DNA of 64,000 bases from Geomonas subterranea. GTDB lineage: Bacteria; Desulfobacterota; Desulfuromonadia; Geobacterales; Geobacteraceae. The position numbers were made by a program, and so were the translations under genes. The stretch spans positions 124,001 to 188,000 of the forward strand of contig NZ_CP077683.1 of NCBI RefSeq assembly GCF_019063845.1, written 5' to 3'. The notes below the pieces were generated by a model. It was not told the origin of the DNA, made no database searches, and saw only the letters and a list, made by a program, of their open reading frames with translations. The stretch's first letter is position 1. Every line of letters begins with the position of its first letter. This document shows positions 21,145 through 28,800 of the stretch, piece after piece.

Positions 21145-21719
21145 TCGACCCCCGGCTGCGGCTCGATCTCCTTGCGGTAGGCGTGCTTCACCTCGACCAC
21201 CTCGCTCACGGTGTCGGCCAGTTCCACCACCAGCGGGTGCGCGTCCCGCCCGGTGAGCACGAGATGCATGAGCGGCGGCTTGCGCGCCAGGATCTCGAGG
21301 AGCTGTTCCAGGTCGATCAGCTGCAGTTGCAGGGCGTTGTTGATCTCGTCGAGGATCACCATGTCGAAGGCGCCCGAGCCGATCTTCTCCAGGGAGAGCC
21401 GCACGGCGTCCTGCGCGTTGGCCCGGTGCTCGCTCCTCGGGTAGGGGTTGCCCAGGATGCCGCAGAACCCCTTGCCGGTGGTGTGCAGTTCCACCTGGTC
21501 GCCCAGAAGCTTCACCCCGTCCCACTCCCCCGCGTACAGGTCCCCCTTCATGAACTGGATGATGCAGACCTTCATGCCGTGCCCGCAGGCGCGCAGCGCC
21601 ATCCCCAGCGCCGAGGTGGTCTTCCCCTTGCCGTGACCGGTGATGACCACGGTCAGTCCCTTTTTCAGCTTCGGTTCCAGCCTGTGTATCCGCACCGGCG
21701 GGCTTCCCTCTTTATTCAT
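21138..21719 (-). CDS. cobO: Cob(I)alamin adenosyltransferase (CobO/BtuR family)
   Basis: 193-residue enzyme that transfers the 5'-deoxyadenosyl group from ATP to reduced corrinoids, for coenzyme B12 synthesis or salvage. The P-loop is GHGKGKTTSALGMALRA near residues 28-44; the family signature also includes QFMKGD and MVILDEINNAL. Its length matches CobA/CobO proteins. It is 52 bp downstream of the TauE-like gene on the same strand and could be transcribed with the cco cluster, though its function is unrelated. Confidence 0.93.
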
Positions 21720-21771
21720 GATGCGGCCTCCCCTCGTTTCCTTATCAACAGTCCCGCGACGGCGGGGAGGA

Positions 21772-22446
21772 TCAATGGTGCGCCGCCATCTTCCCGAGAA
21801 CGCGCCACAACCCCGCCACCCCCATGAGGGCGATGGCGATGCCGGCGGTGCGCAGCATGGCGTTTCTGAGGGCGCCGGAGATGGCGCTCGACGCGGTCCC
21901 GAAACCGAGCATGACCGGGACCGTCCCCAGGCCCATGGCGGCCATGGTGGCCGCGCCGGTTGCGGGGCTCCCGGTCCCGGCGGCGATGAGGAGCGGCGCG
22001 TAGACCAGGCCGCAGGGGAGCAGGCCGAGCACCAGGCCGAGCGGCAGCGAGGCCAGGGGGGAGGGGGCGGCGAGGGCCCGCCTCACCGGCGCGGCGAGAA
22101 AGCGCGCGCCGCTTCCCTCCAGGGTGGAGAGGTTGAGGACGCTCAAACCGAGCGCCGAGGAGAGCCCCACCATGATCACCATGAGGTTCGCCCCCACCAT
22201 GAACCAGCGGAACACCATCTTCATGGCCATGAGGTTGAGCGACGAGCCGATCAGCCCGGCCAGCGCCCCCAAAAGCGTGTAGGTGGCGATGCGGCCAGTG
22301 TTGTAGAAGAGCTGGGACTTGAGCCTCGCCCCGAGCGCCCCTTCCTTGTCTTTCAGGGAGATGGCGGCGACGATGCCGCCGCACATCCCGATGCAGTGGA
22401 AGCTGCCGGCGAGGCCGGCCACGAACGCCAACCAGATCTGTATCAT
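21772..22446 (-). CDS. Sulfite exporter TauE/UreH_2-like membrane protein of the cbb3 cluster
   Basis: 224 residues, about six membrane segments. The N-terminus has GSFHCIGMCGGIV and the second half has GLLPCGLVYAPL, the repeated Cys-containing motifs of UreH_2/DsbD-like membrane proteins commonly encoded next to ccoGHIS. In this setting such proteins are thought to help copper delivery or cytochrome maturation. The role here is inferred from position: it follows ccoS on the same strand, with a dispersed GC-rich hairpin in the 131-bp gap. Confidence 0.78.
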   Translation of the reverse strand: MIQIWLAFVAGLAGSFHCIGMCGGIVAAISLKDKEGALGARLKSQLFYNTGRIATYTLLGALAGLIGSSLNLMAMKMVFRWFMVGANLMVIMVGLSSALGLSVLNLSTLEGSGARFLAAPVRRALAAPSPLASLPLGLVLGLLPCGLVYAPLLIAAGTGSPATGAATMAAMGLGTVPVMLGFGTASSAISGALRNAMLRTAGIAIALMGVAGLWRVLGKMAAHH

Positions 22447-22472
22447 AGCGGTCTCCTTGGGGAGTGGCTGCA

Positions 22473-22501
22473 GGGGAGTGGCTTCGCAGGTGCCTGTCCC
22501 C
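22473..22501. repeat. Dispersed hairpin repeat, copy 3 (29-bp core)
   Basis: The complement of this stretch matches the 29-bp cores at 39609-39637 and 39654-39682 (GGGGACAGGCACCTGCG core with GTCCCC-type end); it differs from the first at 2 of 29 positions. It lies in the gap between the TauE-like gene and ccoS. Confidence 0.75.
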
Positions 22502-22577
22502 GTTGCCCGTTATCGGTGCGGCACCGCCCTTGCCCCCGTCCGCGTCTCCGGATCTTTGGGAAGGGGGTGAGACTGGG

Positions 22578-22783
22578 TCAGTTCATGCGCGTCGGGGGGG
22601 GGGACGGGGAGGGGGGAGGCCCGGCGCGACGGGGGAGCGGGTTCTCGTCGTCGTCCAGCATCCTGTGCTTGGGGCGCTCCAGGTCGGTGAACTCCCCCTT
22701 CTGCACCCCCACAGGAAGAAGAGCCAGCAGCCGCAGCCCAGGAAGAAGGAGAGTCCTATCAATGCGAAAAGCGAGTTATTCAT
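22578..22783 (-). pseudogene. ccoS: ccoS, cbb3 oxidase maturation protein, with -1 frameshift
   Basis: The first 24 residues (MNNSLFALIGLSFFLGCGCW then LFFL) are the single membrane segment expected of CcoS. After the five-C run at 22706-22710 the open frame gives an unrelated Arg/Pro-rich tail. Restoring one base there gives VQKGEFTDLERPKHRMLDDD, the acidic tail expected of CcoS, ending at a TGA at 22578-22580. So the gene carries a one-base deletion in a homopolymer, or this is a sequencing error. CcoS is small (about 50-70 residues) and needed for cofactor insertion into cbb3 oxidase. The start overlaps the ccoI stop by 8 bp. Confidence 0.8.
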
Positions 22784-25196
22784 CCGGAGTCCTCATGAGT
22801 CTCAACGAGTTGCCGACCACGCAGACGGAGCTGAGGGCCATGGCGGCCGCGGCGTAGACCGGGGTGAGGCGGCCGGTCATGGCGAGCGGGATGCCTATCA
22901 GGTTGTAGAGAAAGGCCCAGACGAGGTTCTGGCGGACCACCGCCATGGTGCGCCGCGCTATCCGGTGCGCCAGCGAAAGGCGCTCGAGGTCGGGCTTGGC
23001 GAGCACCAGGTCGGAGGTCTCCAGCGCGATGTCGGTTCCCCCGGCGACGGCGCAGCCGACGTCGGCGGCGGAGAGCGCCGGCGCGTCGTTGATGCCGTCC
23101 CCCACCATGAGCACCGTCGCGCCCCGCTGCTTGAGCTTCTCTATCTCCCTGGTCTTCTCCGCCGGCGACAGCGACCCGACCCCCCTGGCCACCCCGGCGC
23201 TTTTGGCCACCTTGTCGGTGCACTCCTGGCGGTCGCCGCTTAAAAGCAGGGTGTCGAGCCCCTTGCGTCTGAAGTAGGAGACCACGCCGGGCGCGTCGTC
23301 GCGCATCCGGTCCTTGAAGGTGAGGGTGCCGCTGTAACGTCCCTTGTGCGCCACTCCCACCAGCATCCCCCCCTCCGGCGATTCCAGCTCGCGCGGGATC
23401 CCCGTCACCCCGAGGCGCTCCAGGAACGGAACGCTCCCGAGGGCCACCGTCTCGCCCGCGACCCGCCCCGTCACCCCCGCGCCGGCCAGCGTCACCAGCT
23501 CGGTCCCGGCGGGATACTCGATGTCGTGCCGGAGGGCGTAGTCGCGCACCGCCTTCGCGATGGGGTGCAGCGAGCCGCATTCGACCGCGGCGGACAGTGC
23601 CAGCACCTGGCGCGGTTTCAGTCCCGGCGACGCCTGGATATCGACCAGCATCGGAGCCCCCCGGGTGAGGGTGCCGGTCTTGTCGAAGACCGCGATGCTG
23701 ACGCGGCTCAACCGCTCCAGCACGTCCCCCCCCTTGAAGATCACCCCAAGGGCCGCGGCGGCCCCGGTCCCGGCGAGGATCGCCGTCGGCGTGGCGAGCC
23801 CCAGAGCGCAGGGACAGGCGATCACCAGCACCGCGAGCGCCACCATGAGGCTCGCTCCGAGCGATCTTCCCTGGCTGTAGTGCCAGCAAAAGGTCGCCAC
23901 GGCGAGGGTGAGCACGGCCGGGACGAAATAGGCGCTGACCCGGTCGGCCATGGCCTGGATAGGCGCGCGCCGGCTCTGGGCCTCCTCCACCAGCTGCGCC
24001 ACGCGGGCGATGAAGCTGTCCCCGGCCTTCCTGAGGCAGCGCACCCGCAGGGCGCCGGTCAGGTTGGAGCTCCCGGCGATCACCTGGTCCCCCCTTTTCC
24101 TCACCTGCGGCAGCGGCTCGCCGGTCGCAGCCGATTCGTCGACGTCGCTACTTCCCTCGACGACGGTCCCGTCCACCGGGAAGCGCTCCCCCGGGGCCAC
24201 CAGGATCAGGTCTCCCGGGACGAGCTCCGAGGGCTCCACGCTCTCCAGGTGTTCCCCCGCGAAACGCTGCGCCTGCCCCGAGCAGAGCTCCAAGAGCCTC
24301 CCGATCCCGCTGGAGGCCCGCCTCTTGGCGCCGTTTTCCAGGAGCCTTCCGGCGAGGATCAGGGTGACGATCATGGCGGCGGTCTCGTAGTAGACCTCGC
24401 CCCCGGAGAAGGTCGCGTAGACGCTGTAGCCGTAGGAGGAGAGGGTGCCGATGGCGATCAGAAGCTCCATGTTGGGGGCGCCGTTGCCGAGGCCGCGCCA
24501 GGCCCCGGAGAGAAAGGGCCAGCCGCAGTAGAAGACCACCGGCGTCGTGACGAGGAGCGAGAAGAGCTGCAGGTACGCCTTCATCTGCGGCTCGATCCCC
24601 TGGAAGTAGCCGGCGTAGAGGGCGAAGGCGTAGGCCATGAGCTGCATGGTGAGGAAGAAGGCGGTGCCGAAGCGGACCAGGAGGTCCTTCTGCACCCGTT
24701 GCCCTGACTCCCTTGCGGCGTCCTCGGTGTAGGGGCGCGGCACGTAGCCGATCTGGTCGATGCGGTTGAAGATGGCGGCGGGGGTGATCCGTTCCGGGTC
24801 GAAGCGGACCCGGGCCCGCCCGGTGGCGTAGTTGACGCGGGCCTCCGTGACCCCCGGGATGGCACCGATGATCCTTTCGTTGAGCCAGACGCAGGAGGCG
24901 CAGCGGATGCCGTCGATGATGATGTCGATGGCGCTTCCCTCGGCCGAGGTGTAGACGAAGCGGGACAGGTAGGCGTCGCGGTACTCCCCCTTGAAGGCCT
25001 GGGGGATGAGCCCCGTTTCCTGCCAGTCGCGCCGGCGGTAGTAGTCGGCGAGGCCGGAACCGCTGATGAGGAGGTATGCGCCGTGGCAGCCGTGGCAGCA
25101 AAAGGAGAGCACCGAGTCCGTGGTGCGCTCCTCGACCAGCATCCCCGGCGCAATGTCGCCGCCGCAATGGAAACAGGGCGCGAGGGGGGCTCTCAA
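22776..25196 (-). CDS. ccoI: Cu+-exporting P1B-type ATPase for cbb3 oxidase assembly (CcoI/FixI)
   Basis: 806-residue copper-translocating ATPase that supplies copper for the CcoN CuB centre. The N-terminus has a Cys-rich metal-binding segment (CFHCGGDI, CCHGCHGAY), then an HMA domain with GIRCASCVW (Cys99, Cys102). Membrane segment 6 carries ACPCALGLATP. The catalytic phosphorylation motif is DKTGTLTRG, and the nucleotide and hinge motifs include GDGINDAPAL. Eight membrane segments are expected. It overlaps ccoH and ccoS by 4 and 8 bp, so translation is probably coupled. Confidence 0.95.
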   Translation of the reverse strand: MRAPLAPCFHCGGDIAPGMLVEERTTDSVLSFCCHGCHGAYLLISGSGLADYYRRRDWQETGLIPQAFKGEYRDAYLSRFVYTSAEGSAIDIIIDGIRCASCVWLNERIIGAIPGVTEARVNYATGRARVRFDPERITPAAIFNRIDQIGYVPRPYTEDAARESGQRVQKDLLVRFGTAFFLTMQLMAYAFALYAGYFQGIEPQMKAYLQLFSLLVTTPVVFYCGWPFLSGAWRGLGNGAPNMELLIAIGTLSSYGYSVYATFSGGEVYYETAAMIVTLILAGRLLENGAKRRASSGIGRLLELCSGQAQRFAGEHLESVEPSELVPGDLILVAPGERFPVDGTVVEGSSDVDESAATGEPLPQVRKRGDQVIAGSSNLTGALRVRCLRKAGDSFIARVAQLVEEAQSRRAPIQAMADRVSAYFVPAVLTLAVATFCWHYSQGRSLGASLMVALAVLVIACPCALGLATPTAILAGTGAAAALGVIFKGGDVLERLSRVSIAVFDKTGTLTRGAPMLVDIQASPGLKPRQVLALSAAVECGSLHPIAKAVRDYALRHDIEYPAGTELVTLAGAGVTGRVAGETVALGSVPFLERLGVTGIPRELESPEGGMLVGVAHKGRYSGTLTFKDRMRDDAPGVVSYFRRKGLDTLLLSGDRQECTDKVAKSAGVARGVGSLSPAEKTREIEKLKQRGATVLMVGDGINDAPALSAADVGCAVAGGTDIALETSDLVLAKPDLERLSLAHRIARRTMAVVRQNLVWAFLYNLIGIPLAMTGRLTPVYAAAAMALSSVCVVGNSLRLMRTPDE

Positions 25197-25648
25197 TTGA
25201 AGAACACCACTTTCTGGGAGGCGATTGCCTCCCCCTTGGTGAAGAGAAGCTCGCCGCGCACCTCACCCTGCCCGGACGCGGGCCAGGGGGCGACGAAGAC
25301 GCCCGGCTCTGATTCCGCCAGGGTCAGTACCTCTTTCTCGTTGCCGCTCCTGGTCTGGAACAGCAGGGTGCCGCCGGCGACCGGAGCTCCCTGCTGGTTG
25401 TGGACCCGGACCTGCAGGTCGCTGCCGGCAAGCGAAGCTGACATGACCCAGTCGAGACCGGGATTGTACGCGCCGCTCCTGGTCTTGGCGTAGTTGAGCC
25501 CGTTTTGGTAGTAGTCCGCGTCGGTGACCCGGCTCCCCTTTTCAAACGAGATGAACATGCTGGTGCCCATCCCGAGGAGAAAGATTGCCAGCAGCATCAG
25601 GATGGCGAGCTGCCACCGGCAGGAAGATAAGGTGATTCTTTTTTGCAT
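25193..25648 (-). CDS. ccoH: CcoH/FixH-like cbb3 oxidase assembly protein
   Basis: 151-residue protein with one N-terminal membrane segment (LAILMLLAIFLLGMGTSMFI) followed by the FixH-like VTDADYYQNGLNYAK and an Ig-like periplasmic domain. FixH/CcoH proteins interact with CcoI and the oxidase during assembly. I chose MQKR at 25648 because AAGGAAGGA lies just upstream; the ATG at 25663 lies within that ribosome-binding site. It overlaps ccoI by 4 bp. A 231-bp gap with GC-rich repeats separates it from ccoG. Confidence 0.85.
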   Translation of the reverse strand: MQKRITLSSCRWQLAILMLLAIFLLGMGTSMFISFEKGSRVTDADYYQNGLNYAKTRSGAYNPGLDWVMSASLAGSDLQVRVHNQQGAPVAGGTLLFQTRSGNEKEVLTLAESEPGVFVAPWPASGQGEVRGELLFTKGEAIASQKVVFFN

Positions 25649-25679
25649 GGTTCCTTCCTTCATTGAAAAGCCCTTGAAA

Positions 25680-25867
25680 AGCCCCTCACCCGGCCTCCGG
25701 CCACCCTCTCCCAGAGGGCGAGGGGATGGGTGGGCTTCGATCTTGATTCCAGCTCGGTTACCCCTCGCCCTCCGGGAGAGGGGCAGGGGTGAGGGCGCGG
25801 CGCAACCGCACCACGAACGGCAGCGGCAGGGGCGCGGCGCAACCGCACCACGACCGGCAGCGGGCTA
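25680..25867. repeat. GC-rich palindromic repeats plus a 37-bp tandem duplication
   Basis: Two convergent CCCTC/GAGGG palindrome clusters (25683-25725 and 25770-25795) are followed by two copies of a 37-bp unit (25794-25830 and 25831-25867; each contains AACCGCACCACGA). The second unit resembles the adjacent 3' end of ccoG, suggesting local duplication. Fills the ccoG-ccoH gap. Confidence 0.7.
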
Positions 25868-25879
25868 GGGGGGAGGGCG

Positions 25880-27103
25880 CTACTGCGCCGCGACCGGCAG
25901 CGGGCTCGACGCCACCACTTTCCCGCCCGACACGAGCCTCAGCTCCACCAGCGTCCCCTGCGGCGGCTCCGGTTTGAGCTTCAGCGCAAAGCCGATCTTC
26001 CGATTGGCGTTGCCGGCCAGCTCCAGGCCCCGCACCGGCCCGACCAGCTCCACCCGGTACCCCGCAAGCGGCGCCGCCTCCAGCGAAAAGCTCCGGGCCT
26101 CGCCGCCGCGGTTCTCCAGGAAGGCGGAATAGAAATTCACCAGCGAGCCGTCCGGCAGCCGCTTCACCTCGCCGCTTTCGGCCCGCTGCACCTTGAGTGT
26201 CGCCTCCTTGCGCGTGGTCACCCCCACGACCAGGAGCCCCACCAGAAACAGGAGCACGCCACCCAGAAGGAGCGCCTTCTTGTTCACCGGCCGCGACCCG
26301 TCGGCGCCCGCCGGCCCGAAGGTGTAATGGATCAGCCCGCCGCTGCTGCGCTTGGCGAAAACATCACGGCAGGCGTCCAGGCAGCGGCCGCAGTTGATGC
26401 ACTCTATCTGCAGCCCCTCGCGGATGTCGATCCCGGTCGGGCAGGCCCTGACGCAGGCGCCGCAACGCAGGCAGGCTTCCCTAAGCTCCGGGTCGAACTC
26501 CAGGGTGAGCGTGCCGCGCTCCATGGTCATCAGCTGGATGCGGCCGTAGGGGCAGACGGTCTTGCAGAACCGGCGCCGCACGAACGCAAGGTCGAGGTAG
26601 ACCACGAGCGCCGTCACGGCGAAGGATATTCCCGCCACCGCTCCCAAGCTCCCCGAGCCGAGCCTCGCGAAGAATTCCGGCGGCGCGATGAAGTACCAGA
26701 CCAGGTTGGCGGCGACCAACGCCGAGAGGGCGAGGTGCCAAAGCTGCCTCACCACCCCCCGCGGCAGCGCGGGGAGGGTGGAGGTCCGGCTGTCGATCCA
26801 GTCGGCCAGGTCACCGAGCGTGGTCTGCGGACAGAGCCAGCCGCACCAGACCCTGCCAAAGAGCATGGTGACGAACAAAAAGGCGAAGACCAGGATCAGC
26901 ACCACGATGAGGAAGAGGTAGAACTCCTCGATGCGCAGCTTGGCGCCGAAAAAGAGGAGCGTCCTCGTTCCCGCGTCCAGGCGCAGCAGCGATTCCCCGC
27001 CTGGACGGATAAACGGGATCGACAGGATGAGCAGGGTGGCAAACCACTGCACGCCCCGGCGCCACGGCCCGACGCGCCCTTTTTTCAGCGGTGCGGCCTT
27101 CAA
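25880..27103 (-). CDS. ccoG: Cytochrome c oxidase accessory protein CcoG (FixG)
   Basis: 407-residue membrane iron-sulfur protein. The N-terminal half carries about five membrane segments with CGWLCPQT and FCKTVCPYGR. Two [4Fe-4S] motifs follow (CLRCGACVRACPTG and CINCGRCLDACR), then a further membrane segment and an Ig-like C-terminal domain. CcoG is proposed to reduce Cu(II) for insertion into cbb3 oxidase. The length is somewhat short for the family (about 450-480) but all motifs are present. The start overlaps the ccoP stop by 4 bp. Confidence 0.94.
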   Translation of the reverse strand: MKAAPLKKGRVGPWRRGVQWFATLLILSIPFIRPGGESLLRLDAGTRTLLFFGAKLRIEEFYLFLIVVLILVFAFLFVTMLFGRVWCGWLCPQTTLGDLADWIDSRTSTLPALPRGVVRQLWHLALSALVAANLVWYFIAPPEFFARLGSGSLGAVAGISFAVTALVVYLDLAFVRRRFCKTVCPYGRIQLMTMERGTLTLEFDPELREACLRCGACVRACPTGIDIREGLQIECINCGRCLDACRDVFAKRSSGGLIHYTFGPAGADGSRPVNKKALLLGGVLLFLVGLLVVGVTTRKEATLKVQRAESGEVKRLPDGSLVNFYSAFLENRGGEARSFSLEAAPLAGYRVELVGPVRGLELAGNANRKIGFALKLKPEPPQGTLVELRLVSGGKVVASSPLPVAAQ

Positions 27104-27585
27104 AGCGACAGGACGTACTGCACCACCCCCTGGATCTTGTCGCCCGACAGCTCGTTCTTGAAGCCGGGCATGCCGCCGGGGCGCCCGTCACTGATGCTCG
27201 CGGTCACCTCGGGGGCGGTCCTGCCGTACTTGAACTGCTTGGCGGTCAGGTCGGGGCCGATCCCCCCCTTGCCGTCGGCGCCGTGGCAGGATGCGCAGCG
27301 GGCGGCGAATTCCTTCTTCCCTGCCGCGATGAGGTCCGTGCTCCTGATCTCCTCGTGGGCCGGGACCGCCTGTCCCGCGCCCGGTGTCTGCACGGCCAGG
27401 CGCGCCTCCTTGGCCTTCTTGATCTCGGCGTACTCGCCGTACGAAGTCCAGCCGCTGAACAGGTAGTACGCCATGAAGATGATGCCCCAGGTCAAAAGGC
27501 CGAAGAACAGGATCCTGAACACGAGCGGGGAGTTCTTCTCCGCGCGGTACTTGATGCCGTCGTACTCTTTATTTTCGTCGGACAT
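27100..27585 (-). CDS. ccoP: cbb3 oxidase subunit CcoP, mono-heme form
   Basis: 161-residue membrane-anchored cytochrome c. The N-terminus (DENKEYDGIKYRAEKNSP) and a single membrane segment (about 22-43) match CcoP. Only one heme c motif is present (Cys97-Ala-Ser-Cys100-His101) with Met139 as the likely sixth ligand; canonical CcoP has two. The missing heme is apparently carried on CcoO (see the ccoO entry). It passes electrons from soluble cytochrome c towards CcoO and CcoN. The gene is separated from ccoQ by a 167-bp stretch holding a dispersed repeat. Confidence 0.88.
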   Translation of the reverse strand: MSDENKEYDGIKYRAEKNSPLVFRILFFGLLTWGIIFMAYYLFSGWTSYGEYAEIKKAKEARLAVQTPGAGQAVPAHEEIRSTDLIAAGKKEFAARCASCHGADGKGGIGPDLTAKQFKYGRTAPEVTASISDGRPGGMPGFKNELSGDKIQGVVQYVLSL

Positions 27586-27619
27586 CGCGTCCTCCTTTGC
27601 TTATTTTTGAAGATGTTGC

Positions 27620-27735
27620 TCAGTTCCCCCTCCCCTTGCGGGAGGGGGCTAGGGGGTTGGGGAAGACGCCACCATCTTCACATTGGGCCGCTTCACCCAC
27701 CCCCCGGCCCCCTCCCGTCAAGGGAGGGGGAGGCT
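27620..27735. repeat. GC-rich palindromic dispersed repeats between ccoQ and ccoP
   Basis: Two inward-facing copies (27624-27662 with CCCCCTCCCC...GGGAGGGGG; 27698-27734 with CCCCCTCCCGT...GGGAGGGGG) flank a short centre. It sits inside the cco operon and could act as a processing or attenuation point between NOQ and PGHIS; this is inference. Confidence 0.65.
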
Positions 27736-27752
27736 AGAGCACCAAGTTTTTC

Positions 27753-27923
27753 CTATTTTTCGCTATTGTCCTCTTTTTTCGGTTTATCGTCGTCCATCAT
27801 CCGGAACTTCGGTTCCTCCCCCTTGGCCTTGTGTTTTCGGCTGTAGGTGCGCACCACGATGACCGCAAAGATCAGGAAGAGGAGCAGGGTCACCCCCAGG
27901 TAGTAGATGCTCGCGCTGTCCAT
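27753..27923 (-). CDS. ccoQ: CcoQ-like small membrane subunit of cbb3 oxidase
   Basis: 56-residue protein with one membrane segment near the N-terminus (SIYYLGVTLLLFLIFAVIVV) and a basic then acidic cytoplasmic tail (RTYSRKHKAKGEEPKF, MMDDDKPKKEDNSEK). Size, topology and position between ccoO and ccoP match CcoQ, which stabilises the complex. The ATG lies one base beyond the ccoO stop. Confidence 0.82.
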   Translation of the reverse strand: MDSASIYYLGVTLLLFLIFAVIVVRTYSRKHKAKGEEPKFRMMDDDKPKKEDNSEK

Positions 27924-27924
27924 G

Positions 27925-28788
27925 TCAGTGCTTGTGCACCGACTTCAGGTAGGTGACCACCTTCCAGGTGCGCTCCTTGCCCAGTGTGTCGCCGAAGGCG
28001 GGCATGCCGCCGGCGGCGATGCCGCCGTAGACGCTGGAGAATACCTTGGAGTCAGGCTGGTCCATGTCGCGCAGGTCCGGCCCCACCTCGCCCTTGAGCT
28101 CGATCCCGTGGCACTGGGCGCAGTGTTCGGCGTAGAGCTTCTGCCCCTCGGGGAGGACGCTCATGTTGTCCTGGAACGGGTTCTTCAGCTCGCCGAGCAC
28201 CGCGGCGGTGCCGGTCTTTCTCCAGGGGATGTCGTTGCCCACCTTCTGCATGTAGGCGATGATGGCGTCCATCTCGCTCTTGCCCTGCAGCGCCTGGATG
28301 TCGGCCGGGGTGTAGGGGAACCTGAGCGCCTTCATCTTCTTCTCGGAGAGGCTCGTGTCGAGCGGCCGGTTCAAAAAGTCGTAGGCGGGCATGTTGGAGC
28401 GCGGCACCATGGAGCGCGGGTCCTTCATGTGCTTCACGTGCCAGGCGTCCGGGTACTTGCCGCCGATACGGGCGAGGTCGGGGCCGTTTCGGCGCGAGCC
28501 CCAGAGAAAGGGCTGGTCGTAGACGAACTCGCCGCTTTTCGAGTACTCGCCGTAGCGCTCGGTGTCGGAGAGGAGCGGGCGCACGGTTTGCGTATGGCAG
28601 TTGTTGCACCCCTCGCGGATGTAGATGTCGCGTCCCTCCAACTGCAGCGGGGTGTAGGGCTTCACCGAGGCGATGGCGAGCTTCGGGTCGTTGATCCACC
28701 GGAAGGGGAGCACCATGGTGATGATGGTGCCGACCAGGATGGTGGCGGTGGCGAGGAGCAGGAATATGATGGGCTTCTTCTCTATCAT
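27925..28788 (-). CDS. ccoO: cbb3 oxidase subunit CcoO with extra C-terminal heme c domain
   Basis: 287-residue membrane-anchored cytochrome c. The N-terminal segment (IIFLLLATATILVGTIITMV) and the CcoO body (EGRDIYIREGCNNCHTQTVRP, heme motif Cys61/Cys64/His65; FLWGSRRNGPDLARIGGKY) are standard and end near residue 195. A second cytochrome c domain follows (EHCAQCHG, Cys223/Cys226/His227, with Met262 as the likely ligand), which ordinary CcoO of about 200-240 residues lacks. Together with mono-heme CcoP the complex keeps three c hemes. It lies 12 bp after ccoN. Confidence 0.92.
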   Translation of the reverse strand: MIEKKPIIFLLLATATILVGTIITMVLPFRWINDPKLAIASVKPYTPLQLEGRDIYIREGCNNCHTQTVRPLLSDTERYGEYSKSGEFVYDQPFLWGSRRNGPDLARIGGKYPDAWHVKHMKDPRSMVPRSNMPAYDFLNRPLDTSLSEKKMKALRFPYTPADIQALQGKSEMDAIIAYMQKVGNDIPWRKTGTAAVLGELKNPFQDNMSVLPEGQKLYAEHCAQCHGIELKGEVGPDLRDMDQPDSKVFSSVYGGIAAGGMPAFGDTLGKERTWKVVTYLKSVHKH

Positions 28789-28800
28789 GGCGTCTCCTCC

